Shown here piece after piece: positions 1 to 5,088 of a DNA stretch of 6,534 nucleotides. The first letter of the stretch is position 1. Every line of letters starts with the position of its first letter. The position numbers and the translations under genes are program-made. This DNA comes from Candidatus Rokuibacteriota bacterium (GTDB lineage Bacteria; Methylomirabilota; Methylomirabilia; Rokubacteriales; CSP1-6): positions 1-6,534 of the forward strand of contig JACOVB010000113.1 of NCBI GenBank assembly GCA_016177555.1, given 5' to 3'. Under the pieces are notes generated by a model. The model was not told the origin of the DNA and did not search any database. It worked only from the letters and a program-made list of their open reading frames with translations.

Positions 1-1
1 C

Positions 2-250
2 GAGATCGCGCGCGCGACCGGCGCGGCGCGGCGGGCCAGCGCGACGATCCTCTTCCTCTACGACGCCCACCTCTACCCGTCGAACCGCGCGCTGCTCGAG
101 GCGCTCCAGCGGGCGGCGCCCGCGCTCGGCGTGGTGGTCATGCGCGATCCCTGGGACGCCGAGTACCTCGCCCCCGTCGTCGGCGGCATCACCGCCTACG
201 GCTGGCGCCGCTGCCAGCTCGACGCCTGCCTCGCCCGCCTGCTCGGCTGA
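2..250 (+). CDS. GH3 beta-N-acetylhexosaminidase, C-terminal fragment (5' end outside window)
   Basis: An open frame enters from the left edge and ends at the TGA at 248-250, giving the last 82 residues of a protein. It has the alternating pattern of the C-terminal alpha/beta domain of family 3 glycoside hydrolases: strand ATILFLYDAHLYPSN (about 14-28), helix ALLEALQRAAP, strand LGVVVMRDPWDAEYLAP (42-58), then GITAYGWRRCQLDACLARLLG. The 'RDPWDAEYL' and 'TAYG' elements recall the ends of NagZ-like beta-N-acetylhexosaminidases, which remove terminal GlcNAc from chitin- or peptidoglycan-derived sugars. The catalytic Asp and the NagZ Asp/His loop lie outside the window, so specificity cannot be tested. 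The last 46 nt are duplicated at 964-1009. The gene converges on brnA, leaving only 24 nt. Family assignment is fairly firm; the exact substrate is inferred. Confidence 0.72.
   Translation, partial: EIARATGAARRASATILFLYDAHLYPSNRALLEALQRAAPALGVVVMRDPWDAEYLAPVVGGITAYGWRRCQLDACLARLLG
205..250 (+). repeat. 46-bp direct repeat, copy 1 (3' end of hexosaminidase gene)
   Basis: This stretch, beginning gcgccgctgccagctcga and ending ctgctcggctga, matches 964-1009 at 45 of 46 positions; the only difference is c223 versus g982. Identity stops immediately after the TGA stop codon on the right and at g204 on the left. The mismatch changes a GAC (Asp) codon to GAG (Glu) in the hexosaminidase frame. The two copies are 759 bp apart in the same orientation and bracket the BrnT/BrnA genes. 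Confidence 0.93.
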
Positions 251-274
251 GGGCCGGCCCGGCAAGCCGCTCCA

Positions 275-571
275 CTATCCCACGCGCTCCTTCGTCAAGC
301 CCTCCGCGATCCACATCCTGAGCAGGGTCTGGTACGGGACGCTCTTGCGTCTGGCCACCTGCTTGGCGGCAGCAATCTGCTGGGGCTCCAGGCGCAAGGT
401 GACCGGCTTCTTCAGCTCGCCCCTCTCGGCCACGTGGCGCCGCAGGCCTGGCGACGCCTTGACAGCAACCTCGCGCAGCGCGCCTGCATACGGCGCCGAA
501 TCGTGGGTCGCCCAGAACTCGGCCGCCTCCCGGTCGTCCTTGAACTTCGGAACGTCTCGCTTGGTCTTCAT
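275..571 (-). CDS. brnA: BrnA-type CopG family antitoxin
   Basis: This encodes a 98-residue protein with the layout of the type II antitoxin BrnA (CopG antitoxin family). The N-terminal toxin-wrapping part carries VPKFKDDREAAEFWATHDSA (7-26), matching the family pattern 'PkFksedEe.eFWethDs'. The C-terminal part is a ribbon-helix-helix DNA-binding domain: strand KPVTLRLE (55-62), helix PQQIAAAKQVARRKS (63-77), turn VPYQ, helix TLLRMWIAEGLTKE (82-95). The ATG at 571-569 overlaps the brnT stop as ATGA, so the two genes are probably translationally coupled; the reading frame is open further upstream but only as a shadow of brnT. BrnA neutralises BrnT by direct binding, and the complex usually represses its own promoter. 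Toxin-first order, typical of brnTA, is kept. The gene ends 24 nt from the convergent hexosaminidase stop. Confidence 0.9.
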   Translation of the reverse strand: MKTKRDVPKFKDDREAAEFWATHDSAPYAGALREVAVKASPGLRRHVAERGELKKPVTLRLEPQQIAAAKQVARRKSVPYQTLLRMWIAEGLTKERVG

Positions 572-852
572 CGCCTTCCCTTCCGCCTGGCCTGATAGAG
601 CCGCTTCTCTCTCTCCGTCACGTCCCGCGCCGTGAGGACCCTCACTGTGGCCCCTCTGCGCGACACATACACGGCGAAGAGGTAGCGCCCTGCGAGGCTC
701 GGTCCGTACGCGAGGTAACGCCCATCCCGGCCGCGCGGCACCAGGGGGTTGCCGGAGAGCGCCTCCTCGACTTCGTCCGGAGAGACCCCGTGCCGGCCGA
801 TGTGCCCCACGTTCTCGTCGTCCCACAGGAATCCCTGGATCCAGGGCATCAC
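568..852 (-). CDS. brnT: BrnT family ribonuclease toxin
   Basis: This encodes a 94-residue protein of the BrnT/DUF497 family, RelE-fold ribonucleases that stop translation by cutting RNA. Visible family elements in order are FLWDDENVGHIGRHGVS (8-24, the 'WD..N..hi.rHGVs' signature), DEVEEALSG (26-34), RYLAYG (45-50), the strand pair GRYLFAVYVSRRG (55-67), and RVLTARDVTEREKRLY (71-86, the 'vR.ltARd.t..Er..Y' signature). Length is normal for the family and no key motif is missing, so the toxin looks intact. The start is ambiguous: GTG at 852 is followed at once by ATG at 849, and only a weak GGGCG-like ribosome site precedes them. The stop overlaps brnA by 4 nt. Typical activation is by proteolytic loss of BrnA under stress. 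Assignment is strong; toxicity in this host is inferred. Confidence 0.9.
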   Translation of the reverse strand: MMPWIQGFLWDDENVGHIGRHGVSPDEVEEALSGNPLVPRGRDGRYLAYGPSLAGRYLFAVYVSRRGATVRVLTARDVTEREKRLYQARRKGRR

Positions 853-865
853 GGCGCCCGACGAC

Positions 866-902
866 AGTGTCCATGAGAAGACCGTACAATGTCAATACAC
901 GG
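866..902 (-). promoter_or_regulatory. Candidate brnTA promoter with imperfect operator palindrome
   Basis: On the minus strand a perfect -35 hexamer TTGACA (895-890) is followed after 18 nt by GACACT (871-866), a weak -10 with 3 of 6 consensus positions. Positions 882-902 form an imperfect palindrome with ccgt and acgg arms, 14 of 20 positions symmetrical, that covers the -35. BrnA-BrnT complexes are known to bind and repress their own promoter, so this is the natural place for the operator. The -35 match is clear; the -10 and operator roles are inferred. Confidence 0.4.
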
Positions 903-959
903 CTCGCGGGCCCCGCGTATGATCACAACGCGCTCCGCTTCTTCAGCCCGGATCACCAG

Positions 960-2333
960 TCACGCGCCGCTGCCAGCTCGAGGCCTGCCTCGCCCGCCTG
1001 CTCGGCTGACTTGGCGCGGGCGCTTCGCGCGCGGCGCCTGAAGCCGGTAGGCCTCCTCCGGTGCAGCCTCGCCTGCCCTGCCGGGCTCCGTCGGCGCCCC
1101 CGTCCGCCACACGGCCTCGATGGGCACCGCGTGGAACCGCCCGCCGAAGGGGAGGGCCATTTCCCCGCCGTACAGCACGACACCCCGCCAGAACCTCGCC
1201 CCGGCCGCGGTGGCCAGGGCCCTGAGCCCCTGGAAGTCGCCGGGCCCCACGGTCGCCGACCGTTTCACCTCGACGCCCACGACCCGGCCCCGCCGGTCCT
1301 CGAGCACGAGGTCCACTTCCTGCTGGCCCGAGGTGCGGAAGTGAGAGAACGCGGGCCGGGTCCGGCTCCAGGTGGCCTGCTTCCACAACTCCATGATCAC
1401 GAAGTTCTCGAGCAGGCCGCCGAGGGGGCCCTGGTCCACGGCGAGCCGCTCCGCACCGACCCCGAGAAGAAACGCCATGAGGCCGGAATCCACGACCAGC
1501 AGCTTCGGACGCTTGAGCAGTCGTACCCCCTGCCCTCCGGACCATGCGGGAACGGTCTGGACGAGGAAAGCGCCCTGCAGCAGCGCCATGTAGCGCCTGA
1601 GCGTGTTCCAGGGCAGGCCGCTGCTGCTGGATACCTCCGCGGCGTTCAGCAGGGTGCCTCCTCGGGCGGCGAGCAAGGCCAGCAGGCGTGGAAGCTCGGT
1701 GAGCCCGGCGACGTTGGAGACGTCGCGGACATCGCGCTGGAGGATCGTCGTGAGGTAGGAGCCGAACCAGGCCTCGCGCCGGCGCGGCTCGACCAGCGCT
1801 TGCGCCTCCGGCAATCCTCCGCGGACGAGGCGCTCCCACAGCTCCGCCCCCACCGCTCGGCCGCGGGGCAGGGCTGGCATGTGATCGGAGAACAGGACGT
1901 CGATCAGCCCCTCGCGAACGCCCTCGATCTCGCCCTGCGAGAGAGGCCACAGCGTCAGGATCTCCATGCGGCCCGGCAGGGCATCGGCCAGGCGCGGCAG
2001 GAGCAGGATGTCGGACGATCCCGTCAGGAGAAAGCGCCCCGGGATGCGCGCGCGGTCCACCTGCACCTTGATCGCGAGGAACAGCTCCGGGGCCCTCTGG
2101 ATCTCGTCCAGGATCACCGGGCCCTCGAACCGGGAGAGAAATCCTGCCGGATCGGTGTACGCGGCCGCGTGCGCCGGGGCCTCGTCCAGGCTCACGTAGG
2201 TGGCCTGATGGCCGGCGGCCACGAGCGACTGCACGAGGGTCGTCTTGCCCGTCTGCCGGGCCCCGTTGACGAGGACGACAGGACGGTCCAGGAGAGCCTC
2301 GCGAACGTGATCAGAGATGTTTCGCCGCAGCAT
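960..2333 (-). CDS. AAA/DUF4143 ATP-binding protein with extended C-terminal tail
   Basis: A 457-residue protein of the common but poorly understood AAA_14 plus DUF4143 family. The N-terminal P-loop domain has Walker A GARQTGKTT (24-32), Walker B VILDEIQ (73-79) and a sensor-like FLLTGSSDI (101-109). A winged-helix-like segment AAEVSSSSGLPWNTLRRYM (231-249) follows, and the C-terminal part has the restriction-endonuclease-like pattern LEN (E310), EVDLVL (D341), VEVK (E355, K357). Family members usually end soon after the strand seen here as FHAVPIEAVW (400-409); the remaining 48 residues are Arg/Gly/Ala-rich and unlike the family. Their codons run through the second copy of the 46-bp repeat, and the stop lies just past it, so the native C-terminus may have been replaced. 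The ATG at 2333 fits the promoter and the family N-terminus (RR.i...v...L...PVVL..GARQTGKTT). Cellular role unknown; such genes are patchily distributed and horizontally mobile. Confidence 0.88.
   Translation of the reverse strand: MLRRNISDHVREALLDRPVVLVNGARQTGKTTLVQSLVAAGHQATYVSLDEAPAHAAAYTDPAGFLSRFEGPVILDEIQRAPELFLAIKVQVDRARIPGRFLLTGSSDILLLPRLADALPGRMEILTLWPLSQGEIEGVREGLIDVLFSDHMPALPRGRAVGAELWERLVRGGLPEAQALVEPRRREAWFGSYLTTILQRDVRDVSNVAGLTELPRLLALLAARGGTLLNAAEVSSSSGLPWNTLRRYMALLQGAFLVQTVPAWSGGQGVRLLKRPKLLVVDSGLMAFLLGVGAERLAVDQGPLGGLLENFVIMELWKQATWSRTRPAFSHFRTSGQQEVDLVLEDRRGRVVGVEVKRSATVGPGDFQGLRALATAAGARFWRGVVLYGGEMALPFGGRFHAVPIEAVWRTGAPTEPGRAGEAAPEEAYRLQAPRAKRPRQVSRAGGRGRPRAGSGA
964..1009 (+). 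repeat. 46-bp direct repeat, copy 2 (inside the ATPase 3' tail)
   Basis: This is the second copy of the hexosaminidase 3' end, including its TGA at 1007-1009, with one mismatch (g982 versus c223). It is not attached to a hexosaminidase coding region: the bases to its left do not continue the alignment, apart from a possible short atcacc patch at 954-959. On the minus strand it encodes roughly residues 442-456 of the ATPase and lies 1 nt inside that gene's last sense codon. Confidence 0.93.
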
Positions 2334-2339
2334 GGCGAG

Positions 2340-2368
2340 ATTTTCGCCATCCAGTGGCGATTTGTCAA
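2340..2368 (-). promoter_or_regulatory. ATPase promoter, probably giving a leaderless mRNA
   Basis: On the minus strand TTGACA (2368-2363) is followed after exactly 17 nt by GAAAAT (2345-2340), 4 of 6 matches to the -10 consensus. The ATG at 2333 begins 7 nt beyond the -10, where transcription would start, and no Shine-Dalgarno sequence fits between. The promoter lies in an AT-rich patch (about 2337-2400) that stands out sharply from the surrounding DNA. Spacing and -35 are as good as can be seen in the window; leaderless initiation is inferred. Confidence 0.6.
2344..2360. promoter_or_regulatory. Perfect inverted repeat in the promoter spacer (candidate operator)
   Basis: The sequence tcgcca-tccag-tggcga is a perfect 6-bp inverted repeat with a 5-nt centre. 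It sits between the -35 and -10 elements of the ATPase promoter and just overlaps the -10. A protein bound there would block RNA polymerase, so it is a good operator candidate. Which repressor would bind is unknown; the ATPase's own winged-helix-like segment and the neighbouring BrnA are possibilities only. Confidence 0.4.
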
Positions 2369-2474
2369 CTTGGCTTGTTTATCAGTGTGTTGCTGAGTCA
2401 TCCCGGAGTGTCAGCCGGCCCGCTCCGGTCCCGTCTTGACGTCCAGGCGCCATGCCCCCCGCGGGCGGGCGGCG

Positions 2475-3491
2475 TCAGGCGATGGACGGGTGAGGCATGT
2501 CGGGATGGACCGCTTCCTCCAGCGTGAGGCGCGGCCGGTCCCGGAAGGGCTCGCGGCGGACGGGGCACTCGTCGAGGTCGCACATGGCGCAGTAGATCCG
2601 GTGGCAGGGATCGGTGTGGAAGGCGAACTCGCCCTCCACGCCGAGCTGCCGGATCACCGTGTCCGCCAGCGACTCGGCCAGATCGTGGGCCCGGTCCACG
2701 GACCAGAACTCCGGCACGACGAGATGGGCGTCCACGTGGTGGAAACGCCCCGCGCGGATGGCGCGGAGATGATGGACACGGATCACGCCCTGCCCCACGT
2801 GGGAGCGCAGCACCTCCAGCAGCCGGTTCAGCAGGTCGGTGTCCTCTTCGTCGAGGAGACCGCCCGCGGCGTGGCGCACCAGGCGGTAGCCGGTCCACAT
2901 AAGGTTGAGCGCGACCACCGCGGCCGCCAGCGGATCGAGCCAGACGAGCCCCGTCAGCCGGACGAGGAGCAGGCCCACGATGATGCCGGCGCTGGTCCAG
3001 ACATCCGAGAGCACGTGCTGCCCGTCGGCCACGAGGGTCAGCGACTGGTAACGGCGACCCGTGCCGACGAGGAACAGGCCGAGGGCGAGGTTCGCCAGGC
3101 TGGCGGCAGCGATGATCAGGACGCCCTGGCCCAGCTGGCGCACCTCGGGGCCACGGATCAGGCTCAGCGCGACCTCGTAGACGATGACGACGGCGGCGAA
3201 GGCGATGAGGCCGCCCTCGAAGGCTGCCGAGAAGAACTCGACCTTCCCGTGCCCGTAGGGATGATTGCGGTCGGCTGGATGAGCGGCGAAGATGAGGCCG
3301 CCCACGGCAAAGACCGCCGCCACCACGTTGACAATGGACTCCAGCGCGTCCGACAGGATGGCCGTGGAGCCGGTGAGCCGGTAGGCCTCGTACTTGGCGC
3401 CGAGGAGCACCGCCGACACCACGAGGGAGATGACGCCCGCCCTGAGGCGGATCCGCGAGTCGTCGGCCGGTGGCTCGTGCAGGGCGATCAT
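2475..3491 (-). CDS. Cation diffusion facilitator (CDF) family transporter
   Basis: A 338-residue inner-membrane protein of the CDF family, which export divalent metal ions in exchange for protons. About six membrane helices occupy residues 17-205. The TM2 motif is ILSDALESIVNVVAA (45-59), followed by the loop HPADRNHPYGHGKVEFF (71-87) and the TM5 motif VADGQHVLSDVW (154-165) with H159 and D163. The cytoplasmic C-terminal domain contains HHVDAHLVVP (251-260) and a terminal cysteine cluster at C296, C301, C304 and C309 in DPCHRIYCAMCDLDECPVR, suggesting a bound metal. In TM2 the residues aligned with the FieF metal ligands Asp45/Asp49 read Glu51/Asn55, so the metal specificity is not the standard zinc type. 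The ATG at 3491 is preceded by a weak GCGGGC. The gene lies 44 nt downstream of the symporter gene and is probably expressed with it; the open frame running far upstream is a GC-rich shadow, not a fusion. Confidence 0.92.
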   Translation of the reverse strand: MIALHEPPADDSRIRLRAGVISLVVSAVLLGAKYEAYRLTGSTAILSDALESIVNVVAAVFAVGGLIFAAHPADRNHPYGHGKVEFFSAAFEGGLIAFAAVVIVYEVALSLIRGPEVRQLGQGVLIIAAASLANLALGLFLVGTGRRYQSLTLVADGQHVLSDVWTSAGIIVGLLLVRLTGLVWLDPLAAAVVALNLMWTGYRLVRHAAGGLLDEEDTDLLNRLLEVLRSHVGQGVIRVHHLRAIRAGRFHHVDAHLVVPEFWSVDRAHDLAESLADTVIRQLGVEGEFAFHTDPCHRIYCAMCDLDECPVRREPFRDRPRLTLEEAVHPDMPHPSIA

Positions 3492-3535
3492 GCCCGCATG
3501 ATACCGCGGCCGGCGCGGCCTGTTCCAGCGAGCCG

Positions 3536-5023
3536 CTAGCGGCGGTCGAGCGCGGGGGCGAGCAGCACCGCCAGCGCCATGGTGCCGGCCGTGCCCAGGA
3601 TCACGAGCCACGACCAGCCCAGCGCGATCACGCGCGTCTCGGCGAGGATCAGGAGCCCGAGGTTGATCAGCGCCATGATCACCATGGCCATCACGTTGGC
3701 CCGGTTCGACCGGACGCGGGTCAAGAGCCCGAGCAGGAAGACGCCCAGCAGCGAGCCGAAGGTCACTCCCGCGATCTTGAAGGCGAGCCAGAGGATCTTG
3801 TCGAAGTAGGAGAAGCCGAATGCCAGCGCCGCCAGGACGAGGCCGAAGGCGATGACGGCGAGCCGGGAGACGCGCAGGTAGTGGCGCTCGCTCCCGTCCG
3901 GGACGAGAAGCGGCCGGTAGATGTCGGTCACGAAGGAGGCGGCGAGCGAGCCCAGCGGCGAGTCGATGGACGCCAGCACGATGGCCGTGAGCATCATCCC
4001 GCGCAGCACCACCGGCATGGCGGACCGGATGAAGAATGGGAAGATCTCGTCCGGCCGCGGCAGCGCCGTCCCCGCGTGCTGGACGTAGTACGTGTAGAGC
4101 CCCGCGCCGATCGTGAGGTAGAGCGCCAGCGTCACGAGGGTGCCGAGCGGCGTGATCGAGAGCGTCCGCTGGCTCTCCCGCCGCGTCTCCACCGTGAGCA
4201 GGCGCTGCATGAGGTCGTGATCGGTGCCGAAGGCCGCCATGGAGCCCACGAGCCCATTGAGGATGGCGAGCCAGAAGATGTTCGGGTCCGTGAGCACGCG
4301 CCGCCAGAAGTCCGGATCGCCCGGCGCCGGCCCCCAGTTGATGACGGTGAGCCGTCCCGCCTCGGATGCCGTGGCGAAGATCGCCCCGAGGCCGCCCTGC
4401 ACCTCCCAGGCGAGGAAGAGCACGGTGGCGAGCCCGCCCACGAGGAACATCCCGGCCTGGAAGACATTGGTCCAGACCACCGCCTTGACGCCGCCCATGG
4501 CGATGTAGGCGATGGACACCGCGGTGAACAGCGTGATGGTCGCCCAGAGCGGCCAGCCCACGAGGACGGAGACCGCGAGCGCCGCGGCCATGAGCCGCAC
4601 GCCCGAGCCCAGCAGCCGCGTGATGAAGAAGAAGATGGAGCCCGTCACCTGGCTGGCGGCGCCGAAGCGGTGCTTGAGGAACTCGTAGATCGTCACGCAG
4701 TCGTAGCGGTAGAAGGCGGGGATGAAGAGGACGGCCACGGCGAACTTGGCGAGGCTCGAGCCGACGAAGAACTGCGCGTACTCCCAGTTCTCGCTGTAGG
4801 CCGTGGCGGGGACCGAGATGATCGTGACGGCGCTGATCTCCGTCGCGAGGAAGGACAGGCACGCGGCCCACCACGGGATGCGCCGCCGGGCCAGGAAGAA
4901 GTCAGCGGTGTTCCGCTGCTGGCGGGTGAAGACTCCGCCAATGGCGAGGAGACAGGCCAGCGAGAGCACAAGGACCGCGTAGTCGGGCCAGGTGAGCGAC
5001 CCGCCGAGGGAGGAGGGCGCCAT
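3536..5023 (-). CDS. Sodium:solute symporter (SSS) family transporter
   Basis: A complete 495-residue integral membrane protein with about 13 hydrophobic helices, the usual SSS topology. TM1 is residues 12-32; the DFFLARRRIPWWAACLSFLA segment (41-60) leads into the broken TM2, and GGVKAVVWTNVFQAGMFLVGG (177-197) and GTDHDLMQRLLT (266-277, the 'G.D...vQR' signature) are diagnostic. LASIDSPLGSLAASFVTDIYR (350-370) is the Na2-site helix. Members use the sodium gradient to import sugars, sialic acids, amino acids or vitamins; this subgroup's substrate cannot be read from sequence. The adjacent sugar kinase and the hexosaminidase 4.8 kb away make an amino sugar a reasonable guess. At the Na2 site the usual Ser-Ser or Ser-Thr pair appears as Ser352-Ile353. 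The start is the ATG at 5023, 11 nt from a CATAAT box; the C-terminus ends at a TAG inside a small palindrome (3534-3543). CDF gene follows after 44 nt. Confidence 0.93.
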   Translation of the reverse strand: MAPSSLGGSLTWPDYAVLVLSLACLLAIGGVFTRQQRNTADFFLARRRIPWWAACLSFLATEISAVTIISVPATAYSENWEYAQFFVGSSLAKFAVAVLFIPAFYRYDCVTIYEFLKHRFGAASQVTGSIFFFITRLLGSGVRLMAAALAVSVLVGWPLWATITLFTAVSIAYIAMGGVKAVVWTNVFQAGMFLVGGLATVLFLAWEVQGGLGAIFATASEAGRLTVINWGPAPGDPDFWRRVLTDPNIFWLAILNGLVGSMAAFGTDHDLMQRLLTVETRRESQRTLSITPLGTLVTLALYLTIGAGLYTYYVQHAGTALPRPDEIFPFFIRSAMPVVLRGMMLTAIVLASIDSPLGSLAASFVTDIYRPLLVPDGSERHYLRVSRLAVIAFGLVLAALAFGFSYFDKILWLAFKIAGVTFGSLLGVFLLGLLTRVRSNRANVMAMVIMALINLGLLILAETRVIALGWSWLVILGTAGTMALAVLLAPALDRR

Positions 5024-5034
5024 GGGCGTGAAGC

Positions 5035-5064
5035 ATTATGCGCCCGGCTGCGGGGCTCTCCGAA
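5035..5064 (-). promoter_or_regulatory. Candidate symporter promoter in the divergent intergenic region
   Basis: On the minus strand CATAAT (5040-5035) matches 5 of 6 of the -10 consensus and lies 11 nt before the ATG at 5023, leaving a leader of only about 5 nt. A weak -35, TTCGGA (5064-5059), sits 18 nt upstream. The 65-bp gap is shared with the divergent kinase promoter, so the two may be co-regulated. The -10 is convincing by eye, the -35 is not. Confidence 0.45.
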
Positions 5065-5075
5065 GGTTTTCCCCG

Positions 5076-5081
5076 TACAAT
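5076..5081 (+). promoter_or_regulatory. Candidate -10 box for the kinase gene
   Basis: TACAAT matches 5 of 6 of the -10 consensus and ends 7 nt before the GTG at 5089, so transcription would begin at or next to the start codon. No good -35 is visible 16-19 nt upstream and no Shine-Dalgarno sequence precedes the GTG, which fits leaderless translation. This box would fall inside the gene if the upstream ATG at 5038 were used. Confidence 0.4.
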
Positions 5082-5088
5082 ACCCCGC

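Noticed and set aside
251..268. gggccggccc palindrome between the convergent hexosaminidase and brnA stops, as a bidirectional terminator
   Set aside because: The palindrome is perfect but has no loop and no T-rich tail, so it cannot be supported as a terminator.
881..890. TACAAT on the plus strand as a promoter for an antisense RNA into the ATPase 3' end
   Set aside because: No matching -35 is present, and the same bases are better explained as part of the palindrome over the brnTA promoter.
867..2396. Long plus-strand open frame opposite the ATPase
   Set aside because: It has no recognisable domain, is full of Arg, Pro, Gly and His, and is antisense to a well-supported ATPase with Walker motifs.
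253..2427. Short shared string gccggcccg near both ends of the proposed accessory island, as element termini
   Set aside because: Only 9 bp of low-complexity GC sequence; alignment beyond it needs gaps, unlike the clear 46-bp repeat.
2403..2428. Inverted repeat ccggag...ctccgg in the gap downstream of the CDF gene, as a terminator
   Set aside because: Only a 6-bp stem with a 14-nt loop and no T tract on either strand; expected by chance in DNA this GC-rich.
3534..3543. Perfect palindrome ccgctagcgg spanning the symporter stop codon
   Set aside because: Ten bases with no loop, no T tract and no promoter nearby; likely chance, noted only because it contains the stop codon.
2475..4874. A single very long minus-strand frame that would fuse the CDF transporter to an upstream 460-residue region
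   Set aside because: The upstream part is Arg/Ala/Gly/His-rich low-complexity sequence lying out of frame over the symporter gene, a normal shadow in GC-rich DNA. The CDF family N-terminus fits the ATG at 3491.
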